Part shown: positions 1-9,045 of the stretch, in pieces | Position numbering within the stretch: the stretch's first letter is position 1 | Layout of the letters: every line of letters begins with the position of its first letter | Origin: Aquitalea aquatilis | GTDB taxonomy: Bacteria; Pseudomonadota; Gammaproteobacteria; Burkholderiales; Chromobacteriaceae | Assembly: GCF_005155025.1 (NCBI RefSeq) | Contig: NZ_CP039731.1 | Location: forward strand, 3,100,001-3,164,000 | DNA: 64,000 bases | Direction: 5' to 3' | Program-made: the position numbers and the translations under genes | Notes under the pieces: model-generated | Database searches by the model: none | What the model saw: only the letters and a program-made list of their open reading frames with translations | What the model was told of the DNA's origin: nothing

Positions 1-623
1 ATGCCTTCGTCCACGCCGGTGGGCGCTTTGTGCAGGACGAGGTGCTGCGCACCCTGGGTGACACGCACGGTGTGCACGGTGTGGAGACTGCCGGTAATGG
101 CCAGTTGTCTGCGGCGGTTGTGGTGATTGCCTGCGGCGTGTGGAGCGACCGTTTTACCCGTCAGCACCAATACCGCGTGCCGCTGGAAAGCGAGCGCGGC
201 TATCACGTCAATCTGCCGCATGCCGGGGTGAAACTGCATCACTTCATCCAGTGTGCCAGCGAGAGCTTTGTCATCCTGCCCATGGCTGATGGCGGCCTGC
301 GGCTGGCGGGCACGGTGGAGCTGGCGCACCGCGATGCCCCGGCGGACTGGCGGCGCGCGCACATCCTATTGGACAAGGCCCGGCGCATTGTCGGCGACTT
401 TTCTACCGAAGGCATGACGGTGTGGATGGGCAATCGCCCCTCGCTGCCGGATACCCTGCCCATCATCGGCCCGGCACCCGCTCAGGCCGGGCTGTGGTTT
501 GCCACTGGTCATGGCCATCTGGGCCTCACTCTGGCGGCCACTACCGCCGTGCTGTTATGCGACATGTTGCAAGGGCACAGCCCGGCACTGGATATGCAGC
601 CCTACCGGATGTCTCGTTTTTGA
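1..623 (+). CDS. FAD-dependent amino-acid oxidoreductase, C-terminal part (DadA/DAO family)
   Basis: The gene is cut by the window start; the first whole codon is at position 3 and about 206 residues remain, ending in TGA at 621-623. The visible part is the substrate-binding half and the C-terminal FAD-contacting segment. 'GHGHLGLTLA' near the end is the typical closing motif of DAO-fold enzymes such as D-amino acid dehydrogenase small subunit (DadA), where the glycine-rich loop contacts the cofactor. 'ERGYHV' is also typical of DadA-like proteins. Such enzymes deaminate D-amino acids oxidatively at the inner membrane. The Rossmann dinucleotide-binding N-terminus lies outside the window, so the substrate cannot be assigned. 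The next gene encodes an amino-acid binding protein, consistent with an amino-acid uptake and catabolism context, but 196 bp separate them. Confidence 0.8.
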   Translation, partial: AFVHAGGRFVQDEVLRTLGDTHGVHGVETAGNGQLSAAVVVIACGVWSDRFTRQHQYRVPLESERGYHVNLPHAGVKLHHFIQCASESFVILPMADGGLRLAGTVELAHRDAPADWRRAHILLDKARRIVGDFSTEGMTVWMGNRPSLPDTLPIIGPAPAQAGLWFATGHGHLGLTLAATTAVLLCDMLQGHSPALDMQPYRMSRF

Positions 624-819
624 TCCTGTCACGCACCGGCGCAGACCGGTCATGACGGGGGAGCAGTAGAGGGGAGGGCCGGCTGGCTTTCCTTGACAAG
701 AGCAACCGGCAAAACCGCCGCCTCCTGTCTTGCATCGCCAGTGCTGTTGGCTGGGGTGATGCAACGGGTGTGTCGGCTTGTGCTGGTCAATCAAAAAGCA
801 GCATCAAAGGAGAAGTGAC

Positions 820-1968
820 ATGGTTCGGAACAAACTGTTTGCAGAAATGAACTGGGTGGTGGCGCTGGGCGGCATGATGGTGCCCTTTGTCATGGCTGCC
901 GCCCATGCTGACACGGTGGTGAAAATCGGCTTTTCTTCGCCGCTGTCCGGTCCGCAGGCCCATTACGGCAAGGACAATGAAAATGCCACCAAAATGGCGA
1001 TTGACGACATCAACGCCAAAGCTCTGCTGGTGGGCGGGCAGAAAATCAAGTTCGAGCTGGTGTCCGAAGACGACCAGGCCGACCCGCGTGTCGGCACCCA
1101 GGCCGCGCAGCGGCTGGTTGATGCCGGGGTCAAAGCCGTGATCGGCCACTTCAACTCCGGGGTGTCGATTCCGGCTTCGCGCATTTATTCGGAGGCGGGC
1201 ATTCCGCAGCTGTCGGTGTCCACCAACCCGGCCTATACCCAGCAAGGCTACAAGACCACCTTCCGCCTGGTGGGCAGCGACAGCCAGATTGGCGGCTCGC
1301 TGGGCCAGTTCGCCGTCAAAACGCTGAAGGCCAAGAGCATTGTGGCGATTGACGACCGCACGGCCTACGGCCAGGGCATTGCCGATGAGTTCGTCAAGGC
1401 GGTGACCGCCAATGGCGGCAAAGTGCTGCGCCGCGAATTCACCTCGGACAAGGCTACCGATTTTACCTCCATCCTCACTGCGGTGAAGGCGGTCAATCCG
1501 GAAGTCATCTTCTATGGCGGGGCCGATGCCCAGGCCGCGCCGATGGCCAAGCAGCTCAAGCGCCTGGGGCTGAAAGCCAAGCTGATGGGGGGTGACATGA
1601 TGAACACGCCCACCTTTATCCAGCTGGCAGGTGCGGACGCTGTCGGGCATTACTCGGCCGTGGCGGGTGGCATTCTGTCCGCCCGTCCGGCTGGCAAGGA
1701 GTTTGAACGCCGCTACAAGGAGCGTTTCCATCAGGACGTGGTCTTGCTGGGGCCGCAGTTTTACGACGGTGTGATGCTGGTGGCCGAGGCCATGAAGCAG
1801 GCTGGCTCGGTGGAACCGGCCAAATACCTGCCCAAGCTGGCAGCCATTCGCTACAGCGGCGTGACGGCAGATTTTGCCTTTGCCCCCAATGGCAATCTGC
1901 TCAAGGCACCGGTCACCCTGTCGGTGGTCAAGAACAATGCCTGGGCAGTGCAGGCCGTGGTGCGCTAG
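820..1968 (+). CDS. Branched-chain amino-acid type ABC transporter periplasmic binding protein (LivJ/LivK-like)
   Basis: The 382-residue product has a signal peptide (positive N-terminus, hydrophobic core, cleavage near 'AAAHA-DTV') and then the Leu/Ile/Val-binding fold: 'IGFSSPLSGPQAHYGKD' opens the mature protein, and 'SIVAIDDRTAYGQGIADEF' is the classic hinge-region motif. ATG 820 is chosen because a strong ribosome site (AAAGGAG, 806-812) precedes it; an upstream in-frame start at 778 adds residues before the signal peptide and has no such site. It would capture an amino acid or related ligand in the periplasm for an ABC importer. No permease or ATPase genes adjoin it, so it is an orphan that may feed a transporter encoded elsewhere. 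Ligand unknown. Confidence 0.88.
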   Translation: MVRNKLFAEMNWVVALGGMMVPFVMAAAHADTVVKIGFSSPLSGPQAHYGKDNENATKMAIDDINAKALLVGGQKIKFELVSEDDQADPRVGTQAAQRLVDAGVKAVIGHFNSGVSIPASRIYSEAGIPQLSVSTNPAYTQQGYKTTFRLVGSDSQIGGSLGQFAVKTLKAKSIVAIDDRTAYGQGIADEFVKAVTANGGKVLRREFTSDKATDFTSILTAVKAVNPEVIFYGGADAQAAPMAKQLKRLGLKAKLMGGDMMNTPTFIQLAGADAVGHYSAVAGGILSARPAGKEFERRYKERFHQDVVLLGPQFYDGVMLVAEAMKQAGSVEPAKYLPKLAAIRYSGVTADFAFAPNGNLLKAPVTLSVVKNNAWAVQAVVR

Positions 1969-2018
1969 GCGTCGCAGCTTCTTCTGTTTTCCCCGCAGTT
2001 CTCATCAGTCTCATGCTT

Positions 2019-2053
2019 GGGCTGGCTGCCATCTGGCAGGCCAGCCGTTTTTT
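2019..2053 (+). terminator. Rho-independent terminator after the amino-acid binding protein gene
   Basis: A GC-rich stem (GGCTGGC-TGCC, loop ATCT, GGCA-g-GCCAGCC, one bulged base) is followed by six T residues at 2048-2053. It lies 50 bp past the stop codon at 1968. Confidence 0.8.
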
Positions 2054-2070
2054 ATGGACAGAGAGGCAGC

Positions 2071-2097
2071 AAAAAGGCCATCCCGTGGGATGGCCTT
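2071..2097 (-). terminator. Rho-independent terminator of rlmJ
   Basis: A perfect 11-bp inverted repeat (AAGGCCATCCC/GGGATGGCCTT, 2074-2097) is followed on the minus strand by a T run (the complement of AAAAA at 2071-2075). It lies just downstream of the rlmJ stop codon, so this gap holds two back-to-back terminators for convergent genes. Confidence 0.85.
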
Positions 2098-2115
2098 ACC
2101 GAGGCTGGTGCTGGT

Positions 2116-2964
2116 TTACAGATCGCCGCCGGTTTCCAGAATGAAGCTGGCCTTGGCGTCCTGGCCCAGTTGCTGCACCAGATAAGGCAGCACTTCTTTC
2201 AAGGTTTCCGGCAGGGTCCACGGCGGATTCAGCAGGAACATGCCGCTACCGTACATGCCAAAGCCGTCGGCAGATGGCGCTTGTACGTGCAGCTCGGCGC
2301 GCAGCCAGCTCTTGGCCGGCAGCTTTTTCAGCTCTTTGGGCAGTTCTTTCATCTCGGCGCGCTGCAGGCAGGGGTACCACACGGCGTAGATGCCGGTGGC
2401 AAAACGCTTCAGGCCTTCCTTGAGCGCCGTCACCACGTGCTGGTAGTCACGCTTGTCTTCGTAGGGCGGGTCAATCAGCACCAGGCCCCGGCGCGGTGGC
2501 GGCGGCAGGATGGCCTTGATGCCTTCAAAGCCATTGGCCTGTTGCAGCTGGGTACGGCGCGGATGGCCGCCGAAGTTCTGTTCCAGCAACTGGAAATCCG
2601 TAGGGTGCAGCTCGAATAGGCGCAGCTTGTCGCTTTGCGGCATCACCGCAGCGGCACACCAGGGGGAGCCGGGGTAGAAACGCAGTTCGCCATCCGGGTT
2701 CATCTCGCGTACCACGTCCACATAGGCGGCTACGGCGGGCGGCAGGTCGCTACGGTCCCACAGGCGGGCAATGCCGCTCAGGTATTCGGCATTCTTGGCG
2801 GCATAGCCTTCGTGCAGGGCATAGCCACCGGCTCCGGCGTGGGTATCGATATACCAGTAGGGCTTGTCTTTCTGGCCCAGGTAATCCAGGACGGCAATTT
2901 CAATCAGGTGCTTGAGCACGTCGGCGTGGTTGCCGGCGTGAAAGGCGTGGCGATAACTCAGCAT
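2116..2964 (-). CDS. rlmJ: 23S rRNA (adenine(2030)-N6)-methyltransferase RlmJ
   Basis: The 282-residue protein begins 'MLSYRHAFHAGNHADVLKH', the signature N-terminus of RlmJ (formerly YhiR/ComJ). It carries the catalytic N6-adenine motif IV as 'IDPPYE' near residue 166 and 'YIDTHAGAGGY' for S-adenosylmethionine binding. The length matches the family (about 280). RlmJ methylates A2030 of 23S rRNA before ribosome assembly and is not essential in E. coli. The gene is monocistronic with its own terminator. No anomalies were seen. Confidence 0.95.
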   Translation of the reverse strand: MLSYRHAFHAGNHADVLKHLIEIAVLDYLGQKDKPYWYIDTHAGAGGYALHEGYAAKNAEYLSGIARLWDRSDLPPAVAAYVDVVREMNPDGELRFYPGSPWCAAAVMPQSDKLRLFELHPTDFQLLEQNFGGHPRRTQLQQANGFEGIKAILPPPPRRGLVLIDPPYEDKRDYQHVVTALKEGLKRFATGIYAVWYPCLQRAEMKELPKELKKLPAKSWLRAELHVQAPSADGFGMYGSGMFLLNPPWTLPETLKEVLPYLVQQLGQDAKASFILETGGDL

Positions 2965-3014
2965 GCATCAGCTTTCTAAGACAATGGCGGCATTGTAGCG
3001 GATTTGGGATCGCT

Positions 3015-3761
3015 TCAGACGGCGGGCAGCCAGTTGGCGGGGATGGCCTGCTCCCAGCCCAGCGCGCGCACCACGCTGGCAAAATCATCAGCCAGAGGGC
3101 AGGTCAACTGGATGGCTGCACCAGTCGCCGGGTGGGTGATCTGCATCTCCATGCAGGCCAGCAGCATGCGCTGGCTGCCAAAGTGCTCGGCAAACATGCG
3201 GTTGTGCACGCCTTTGCCATGGGTAGCGTCACCAATGATGGGGTGGGCGATATGCTTCATGTGGCGGCGCAACTGGTGGCGGCGGCCGGTGAGTGGCGAC
3301 AGCTCCACCAGGGCGTAACGGCTGCTGGGGTAGCGGTCCACGGCAATCGGCAGCTCCACCGTGGCTATGCGGCGGTAGTCGGTTTGTGCTTCTTGCGGGC
3401 CTTGTTCCACCTTTTCGCCCAGCCAGGCCAGGTCATCCACCCGCCGGCTGAGGGCATGGTCGATATGGCCGGCCTCGGCCGGATGGCCACGCACCACGGC
3501 CAGGTAGCGCTTGCTCACTTCCTGGCGTTCGAATTGCCAGCTCATTTCACGGCTGCTGTCTTTGTCCAGGGCAAACAGCAGTACGCCGGAGGTGCCCTTG
3601 TCCAGCCGGTGTACCGGGTAGACGCGCTGGCCAATCTGGTCACGCAATAGCTGGATGGCAAAGCGGGTTTCGTGACGATCCAGCTCGGAGCGGTGCACCA
3701 GCAGGTTGGACGGCTTGTGGATGGCGATCAGCTGCTGGTCGCGGTAGAGAATGGGTAGCAT
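3015..3761 (-). CDS. truC: tRNA pseudouridine(65) synthase TruC (RluA family)
   Basis: The 248-residue RluA-family protein shows 'HRLDKGTSGVLLFALD', the RluA motif II containing the catalytic aspartate, then 'SKRYLAVVRG' and 'PLTGRRHQLRRHMKHIAHPIIGD'-type motif III (split here by description only). The start 'MLPILYRDQQLIAIHKPS' and the 'LVHRSELDR' segment resemble E. coli TruC, which makes pseudouridine 65 in tRNA(Ile1) and tRNA(Asp). ATG 3761 is chosen because it aligns with the TruC N-terminus; the open frame continues to 4010 but those 83 residues look unrelated. The ribosome site is weak. Confidence 0.88.
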   Translation of the reverse strand: MLPILYRDQQLIAIHKPSNLLVHRSELDRHETRFAIQLLRDQIGQRVYPVHRLDKGTSGVLLFALDKDSSREMSWQFERQEVSKRYLAVVRGHPAEAGHIDHALSRRVDDLAWLGEKVEQGPQEAQTDYRRIATVELPIAVDRYPSSRYALVELSPLTGRRHQLRRHMKHIAHPIIGDATHGKGVHNRMFAEHFGSQRMLLACMEMQITHPATGAAIQLTCPLADDFASVVRALGWEQAIPANWLPAV

Positions 3762-4262
3762 GGCGGTGTTGATGAGGCGAAGGCCGCGATTGTAGGACTT
3801 TGCCGTCGGCTTGGATATGTGCAAGGCGCTGCCGTGGCCGAATTGCGACAGCTGGGCGGGTAGATTTTTCCTGCATTTGCCATTGACAGCGACTTCTTGC
3901 GCTTGCTGCAGGAAAACGTCATATTTTGTGATCCGGTCATGCATGTAGGCATAAATTTGCTGCGTGCTGCGGTTTTTTAGCGCCGGATCATTGCGATTGC
4001 TGCCCCCCAATTACCAGCTTTGCGACAAGGTATTTCAAAGTGGAGAGGAAATTGTTTACAGTCAATTTCCCGGTCATTACAATTCGCCGCGCCCACCATG
4101 ATGAAACTCTGCGTTGCAGCCTGGCGCACTGACATTCGGTGGCGCACCTGCAGGCCCGTGGCCTGACAGAGAGCCAATCCGGAAGTAGGGGCTTCCCGAT
4201 GTTGCATGAACAGGCTAGCGTCCGCTCGTGCATGTTGACCAACAAAACCAAGAGTTCCAGAT
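3762..4262. other. Non-coding stretch between divergent truC and the BMP transporter operon
   Basis: About 500 bp with no convincing gene. 3762-4010 stays open on the minus strand as an in-frame extension of truC but lacks family similarity. 4011-4090 is relatively AT-rich and carries a good sigma-70 promoter. 4090-4262 would be an untranslated leader of about 170 nt for the binding-protein gene, with several short self-complementary segments but no riboswitch class that I can name. Confidence 0.5.
4055..4083 (+). promoter_or_regulatory. Predicted sigma-70 promoter of the BMP nucleoside importer operon
   Basis: TTTACA (4055-4060), a 17-bp spacer and TACAAT (4078-4083) each match five of six consensus bases. 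It is oriented toward the gene at 4263 and predicts transcription from about 4090. Confidence 0.65.
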
Positions 4263-5267
4263 ATGACCATCCAACTGAAACGAGCAAGCGTTGCCGTAGC
4301 CCTGTCCATGCTGGCCGGCGTCACCTTTGCCAAAGACTTCACCCCGGCTGTGATCTACGATCAGGCCGGCAAGTTTGACAAGAGCTTCAACGAAGCGGCG
4401 TTCAATGGCGCAGAGCGTTTCAAGAAGGAATTCAAGATCAGCTATCGTGAGGGCACCATTGCCTCCGAAGCACAAAAGGAACAGCTGCTGCGCAATCTGG
4501 CGCGCAAGGATGCCGACCTGATCGTTTCCGTCGGCTTCTCCTTTACCCAGGCGGTGGAAACCGTGGCCAAGGAATTTCCCAAGGTGAAATTCACCATCAT
4601 CGATTCCGTGGCCAAGGGTCCGAACGTACAGAGCATCGTGTTCAAGGAACAGGAAGGCTCCTTCCTGGTGGGCATGGCCGCTGCCATGGCATCCAAGTCC
4701 GGCAAGGTAGGTTATATCGGTGGCATGGATGTGCCGCTGATCCGCGCCTTTGGCTGTGGCTATGTACAGGGTGCCAAGTATGCCAACAAGAAGGCTGAAG
4801 TCATCCAGAACATGACCGGCACCACGCCGCAGGCCTTCAACGACCCGGCACGCGGTACCGAGCTGGCCAAGAGCCAGTTTGATCGCGGCGTCGACGTGGT
4901 ATTCGCTGCTGCCGGTGGCACCGGCCTGGGCGTGCTGCAGGCCGCCAAGACCGCCAATAAACTGTCCATCGGCGTCGACAGCAACCAGAACCACCTCTAC
5001 CCCGGCTATGTGCTGACCTCCATGGTCAAGCGCGTGGACAATGCCGTGTACGATACTTTCAAGTCCGCCCGCGACGGCAGCTGGAAGCCGGAAGTCAAAG
5101 TCATGGGCCTCAAGGAAGGCGGCGTGGACTGGGCGCTGGACAGCAATAACCGCAAGCTGATTTCCGCCGACATGGAAAAGAAAATCGGCGCCGCCAAGAA
5201 GGACATCATCAGTGGCAAGCTCAGCGTGGTCGACTACCGCGCCAGCAACAGCTGCCCGGTGAAGTAA
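4263..5267 (+). CDS. BMP-family (PnrA/TmpC-like) nucleoside ABC transporter substrate-binding protein
   Basis: The 334-residue protein starts with a Sec signal peptide (cleavage near 'GVTFA-KDF') and has no lipobox cysteine, so it is probably soluble in the periplasm. Family marks include 'YDQAGKFDKSFNEAAFNGA', 'IGGMDVPLIRAFGCGY' and 'GVDSNQNHLYPG', characteristic of the BMP/PnrA family that binds purine nucleosides. It is followed by one sugar-type ATPase and two permeases, the standard BMP transporter layout. A hairpin separates it from the ATPase gene, which would let the binding protein be made in excess. Exact ligand (guanosine, inosine, adenosine or other) is not determinable. Confidence 0.9.
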   Translation: MTIQLKRASVAVALSMLAGVTFAKDFTPAVIYDQAGKFDKSFNEAAFNGAERFKKEFKISYREGTIASEAQKEQLLRNLARKDADLIVSVGFSFTQAVETVAKEFPKVKFTIIDSVAKGPNVQSIVFKEQEGSFLVGMAAAMASKSGKVGYIGGMDVPLIRAFGCGYVQGAKYANKKAEVIQNMTGTTPQAFNDPARGTELAKSQFDRGVDVVFAAAGGTGLGVLQAAKTANKLSIGVDSNQNHLYPGYVLTSMVKRVDNAVYDTFKSARDGSWKPEVKVMGLKEGGVDWALDSNNRKLISADMEKKIGAAKKDIISGKLSVVDYRASNSCPVK

Positions 5268-5309
5268 GTCTTTAGATCATCTTTTCCCGGCTGCGGCCCG
5301 GGAGGACTG

Positions 5310-5342
5310 CAGGCACGATGGCTCTGGCTATCGTGCCTGTTT
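5310..5342 (+). terminator. Intra-operon hairpin (attenuating terminator) after the BMP binding-protein gene
   Basis: A perfect 10-bp stem CAGGCACGAT/ATCGTGCCTG (5310-5319, 5330-5339) with a 10-nt loop is followed by only TTT. It sits between the binding-protein gene and the ATPase gene and probably lowers or stabilises transcripts rather than stopping them fully. Confidence 0.6.
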
Positions 5343-5394
5343 GATTCTGGCGAGGCCGCCGACCGGATTTATGGAAAATCGGGAAAATACCGGC

Positions 5395-6921
5395 ATGACT
5401 GATTTCGCCATCGAGCTGAACGGCATCTGCAAGCGCTTCGGCACAGTGCAGGCCAATCGCGATGTATCAATGAACATCGCCAAGGGCTCCATACACGGCA
5501 TCATCGGCGAGAACGGCGCGGGTAAATCCACCCTGATGAGCATTCTGTACGGCTATTACCAGGCCGACAGCGGCAGCATCGCGGTGGATGGCAAGACCGT
5601 GCGCATCCGCAACAGCCAGGAAGCCATCCGGCTGGGCATCGGTATGGTCCATCAGCATTTCATGCTGGTGGACAACTTCACCGTGCTGGAAAACATCGTG
5701 CTGGGTGCCGAAGGCGGCCTGCTGCTCAAAGAGGGCATGGCCAAGGCGCGCGAACACCTGCAGGCGCTGAACCGCGACTACTCGCTGGAGGTTGATCCGG
5801 ACGCCATCGTTGGCGAGCTGGGTGTTGGCCTGCAGCAACGGGTGGAAATTCTCAAGGCGCTGTACCGCGGGGCCGACGTACTGATTCTGGACGAGCCCAC
5901 GGCCGTGCTGACACCGCAGGAGGCCGATCACCTGTTCTGCATCCTGCGTGCGCTGCGCGAGCAGGGCAAGACGGTCATCCTGATCACCCACAAGCTGCGC
6001 GAGGTGATGGACATTACCGATGCCGTCAGCGTGATGCGTGCCGGTACGGTGGTGGGCAATGTGCGCACGGCGGATGTCGACAAGGAAAAACTGGCCGACC
6101 TGATGGTGGGGCGCAAAGTCACGCTGAAAGTGGACAAGGCCGAGCGCGAACCGGGGGCGGCCGTGCTGGACGTGCGCCAGCTGTGCCTGACCGATGAGCG
6201 TGGCGTCAAGCTACTGGATGGCTTGAATTTTCAGGTGCGCGCCGGCGAGATCGTCGGCATTGCCGGGGTGTCTGGCAATGGTCAGTCCGAGCTGCTGGAA
6301 GTGCTGGCGGGCATGCTGGAGCCGACTTCCGGTGAAATCCGCTATCAGGGTGCGGATCTGCTGCAGGAAAAATCCACACAGCCGCGGGCCGCTCTGTATC
6401 GCAAAAAGGGCATTGCCCATGTGCCGGAAGACCGTTCGCGTGAAGGCCTGGTGAAGTCCTTTGCCATGTTCGAGAACGCCATTCTCGGCTATCACGACGA
6501 CAAGCGCATCAGCAAGGGCGGGCTGTTTTCACGCCAGGCACTGCTGGCGCGCACGCGTGATTTCATCCGCCAGTTCGATATCCGTCCGGACAACGCCCAG
6601 CTGCGTGTGGGTTTGCTGTCGGGTGGCAATCAGCAAAAAGTGGTGCTGGCGCGCGAGATTCACGCCAACCCGGACTTGCTGTTGATCGGCCAGCCGACGC
6701 GTGGCGTGGACATCGGCGCCATCGAGTTCATTCACAAACGGTTGGTGGAGCTGCGCGATGCCGGCAAGGCCATCTTGCTGGTGTCGGTGGAGCTGGAGGA
6801 AATTCTGGCCTTGTCCGACCGCATTCTGGTGATGGCCGGCGGGCAGATTAGCGGCGAAGTGGCGGCCAGGGATGCCGACACCATTTCGCTGGGTTTGTTG
6901 ATGGGGGGGCACAAACATTGA
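5395..6921 (+). CDS. Nucleoside/sugar-type ABC transporter ATPase with two nucleotide-binding domains
   Basis: The 508-residue protein contains two tandem ABC domains, as in RbsA/MglA and BMP-system ATPases. Domain 1 has Walker A 'GENGAGKST' and Walker B 'VLILDEPTAVLTPQE'; its signature is degenerate ('LGVGLQQRVEI'). Domain 2 has 'GVSGNGQSELLE' instead of a canonical Walker A, a good signature 'LLSGGNQQKVVLAREI' and 'LLIGQPTRGVDIGA', the usual pattern in which the second site is altered. ATG 5395 follows GGGA at 5381-5384; ATG 5371 is an alternative. It powers import through the two permeases encoded next, with TTGA overlap to the first. Confidence 0.9.
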   Translation: MTDFAIELNGICKRFGTVQANRDVSMNIAKGSIHGIIGENGAGKSTLMSILYGYYQADSGSIAVDGKTVRIRNSQEAIRLGIGMVHQHFMLVDNFTVLENIVLGAEGGLLLKEGMAKAREHLQALNRDYSLEVDPDAIVGELGVGLQQRVEILKALYRGADVLILDEPTAVLTPQEADHLFCILRALREQGKTVILITHKLREVMDITDAVSVMRAGTVVGNVRTADVDKEKLADLMVGRKVTLKVDKAEREPGAAVLDVRQLCLTDERGVKLLDGLNFQVRAGEIVGIAGVSGNGQSELLEVLAGMLEPTSGEIRYQGADLLQEKSTQPRAALYRKKGIAHVPEDRSREGLVKSFAMFENAILGYHDDKRISKGGLFSRQALLARTRDFIRQFDIRPDNAQLRVGLLSGGNQQKVVLAREIHANPDLLLIGQPTRGVDIGAIEFIHKRLVELRDAGKAILLVSVELEEILALSDRILVMAGGQISGEVAARDADTISLGLLMGGHKH

Positions 6922-8024
6922 AATTCGGACAACCGTCCACATTGCCGCGCTGGGCTCAGCTGACTGTGCTGCCGGCATTGAATCTGCTGGCCGCCTTGCT
7001 GGTGACTGGCTTCGTGACCTGGATGATAGGCGAAGATCCGTGGGAATGCCTGCAATTGCTGGTAAGCGGTGCCTTCGGCAGTGGTGAAGGCATCGGCTAT
7101 ACGCTGTTCTACACCACCGGTTTCATTTTTACCGGGTTGGCGGTGGCCACTGCTTTTCATGCCGGGCTGTTCAATATCGGTGGCGAAGGGCAGGCCTATC
7201 TGGCTGGCCTGGGGGTGACGCTGGTGGTGCTGGCTTTTGATCACACCCTGCCGCCCTTGGTGCTGGTGCCGCTGTGCATCCTGGCCGCCATGGGCTTTGG
7301 TGCGGCCTGGGCCTTTATTCCAGGCTGGCTGCAGGCGCGGCGTGGCAGCCATATTGTGGTCACCACCATCATGTTCAACTTCATCGCCTATTCGCTGATG
7401 TTGTATCTGATCGGTCATCACCTGATCGAAGCCGGTTCGCAAAACCCTACCACCCGCGAGTTTGGCCAGGCCGCGTGGATTCCGGCCATTCATCAGGTGG
7501 CTGCCGGCATGGGCATCAGCCTGCCCAGCACGCCGCTGAACCTGACCTTTGTCATGGCGCTGCTGGCCTGCGGCCTGTTTTACCTGCTGGTGTGGCATAG
7601 CCGCTGGGGCTTCCAGTTGCGTACGGTGGGCGTGAACGAGAGTGCAGCACGCTATGCCGGCATCAGCGTCAGCAAGACCATCATTCTGGCCATGTGTGTG
7701 TCCGGCGCCTTGTCCGGCTTCGCCGCTGTCAACGAGCTGCTGGGTTCCACCCACCGCATGAATGTGTCCTTTACCAATGGTGTCGGCTTTGTCGGCATTG
7801 CCGTGGCGCTGATGGGGCGCAACCATCCGGTGGGCATCATCCTGTCGGCCCTGCTGTTTGGCGGCCTGACGCAGGGCGGGCTGGAGCTGTCGTTTGAAAA
7901 ACCGGTGATTACCCGCGAAATGATCATCTTCATCCAGGGCCTGATCATCCTGTTCTGCGGCGCGCTGGAAAACCTGTTCGAGCCGTTTATCGCAGGCCTG
8001 TTCAAGCGCAAGGAGGACAAATAA
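6918..8024 (+). CDS. Nucleoside ABC transporter permease 1
   Basis: The 368-residue inner-membrane protein has about ten hydrophobic segments. The family motif 'FNIGGEGQAYLAGLG' and the cytoplasmic-loop motif 'GVNESAARYAGISV' (EAA-like) mark the BPD_transp_2 family used by BMP nucleoside importers. It begins with TTG overlapping the TGA of the ATPase gene, and its TAA overlaps the next ATG (TAATG), so the three genes are translationally coupled. It forms a heterodimeric channel with the following permease. Confidence 0.9.
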   Translation: MKFGQPSTLPRWAQLTVLPALNLLAALLVTGFVTWMIGEDPWECLQLLVSGAFGSGEGIGYTLFYTTGFIFTGLAVATAFHAGLFNIGGEGQAYLAGLGVTLVVLAFDHTLPPLVLVPLCILAAMGFGAAWAFIPGWLQARRGSHIVVTTIMFNFIAYSLMLYLIGHHLIEAGSQNPTTREFGQAAWIPAIHQVAAGMGISLPSTPLNLTFVMALLACGLFYLLVWHSRWGFQLRTVGVNESAARYAGISVSKTIILAMCVSGALSGFAAVNELLGSTHRMNVSFTNGVGFVGIAVALMGRNHPVGIILSALLFGGLTQGGLELSFEKPVITREMIIFIQGLIILFCGALENLFEPFIAGLFKRKEDK

Positions 8025-8986
8025 TGGAACAGTTGTTCAGCTTGCTGGACTCAACCATCCGGGTGGCTACGCCGCTGGTACTGGCGGCGCTGGCCGGCAT
8101 GTTCTCCGAGCGCTCCGGCGTGGTGGATATCGGCCTGGAAGGCAAGATGCTGGTGGCGGCTTTCGCCGCTGCCGCCGCCGCCTTTGTTACCCATTCGCCC
8201 TGGCTGGGTCTGCTGGCCGGCATCATGGCTTCGGTCAGCCTGGCCATGGTGCATGCCTTTGTCTCGGTCACCTATAACGGTAATCAGCTGATCTCCGGCA
8301 TGGCCATCAACACCATTGCCTCTGGTATTACGCCGGTACTGGGGCTGGCCTGGTTTCAGCAGGGCGGCAATACCCCGCAGTTGGATGATGACTCACGCTT
8401 CCACGACATCAGCCTGCCGTTTGCCGATGCCCTGTCGAATGTGCCGGTCATCGGCCATCTCTATAGCAAGCTGCTGTCCGGGCACAGCATTCTGGTCTAT
8501 CTCACCGTACTGATCATCCCTGTGGTGAGCTGGGTGGTGTATCGCAGCCGCTTTGGCCTGCGTCTGCGTGCGGTTGGCGAGAACCCGCATGCGGCCGATA
8601 CCGCTGGGGTGTCGGTGGCTCGGGTGCGTTATATCGCCTTGTTCTGGGGTGGCGTGCTGTGTGGGGTAGCCGGTACTTTCCTGTCGGTATACCAGACCGG
8701 TAGCTTCATCAAGGAAATGACCGCCGGCAAGGGCTTTCTGGCACTGGCGGCACTGATTTTCGGCAAATGGCGTCCGCTGCCGGCAGTGTTGGGCTGTCTG
8801 TTGTTTGCCTTTGCCGATGCCCTGCAAATCCGGCTGGAAGGGGTGGATCTGCCCATTGTCGGCCAGATTCCCTCGCAGGCCATCCAGGTCATTCCTTATG
8901 TGCTGACGGTATTGCTGCTGGCTGGCTTTGTCGGTCGTGCCGTGGCACCGAAGGCCATTGGCGTGCCGTTTGTAAAGTCACGCTAG
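8024..8986 (+). CDS. Nucleoside ABC transporter permease 2
   Basis: The 320-residue polytopic membrane protein is the second BPD_transp_2 permease. 'PLVLAALAGMFSERSGVVDIGLEGKM' (described in parts: the SERSGVV and GLEGKM blocks) and 'LRAVGENPHAADTAGVSV' are typical of this partner. It starts inside the stop codon of permease 1 and is the last gene of the operon, followed by a terminator. Confidence 0.9.
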   Translation: MEQLFSLLDSTIRVATPLVLAALAGMFSERSGVVDIGLEGKMLVAAFAAAAAAFVTHSPWLGLLAGIMASVSLAMVHAFVSVTYNGNQLISGMAINTIASGITPVLGLAWFQQGGNTPQLDDDSRFHDISLPFADALSNVPVIGHLYSKLLSGHSILVYLTVLIIPVVSWVVYRSRFGLRLRAVGENPHAADTAGVSVARVRYIALFWGGVLCGVAGTFLSVYQTGSFIKEMTAGKGFLALAALIFGKWRPLPAVLGCLLFAFADALQIRLEGVDLPIVGQIPSQAIQVIPYVLTVLLLAGFVGRAVAPKAIGVPFVKSR

Positions 8987-9018
8987 GCAGTGAAATCGGC
9001 CCATCAAGTGGGCTGCAG

Positions 9019-9045
9019 AAAAAACCGGCTCTGGCCGGTTTTTTT
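9019..9045 (+). terminator. Terminator of the nucleoside importer operon
   Basis: AAAACCGGC (9021-9029), loop TCTG and GCCGGTTTT are followed by a run of T to 9045. The A tract upstream makes it potentially active in both directions. Confidence 0.85.

Noticed and set aside
787-1731. Long minus-strand frame of 314 codons opposite the amino-acid binding protein
   Set aside because: It mirrors the plus-strand gene in GC-rich DNA, lacks a ribosome site and has low-complexity His/Gly/Arg composition.
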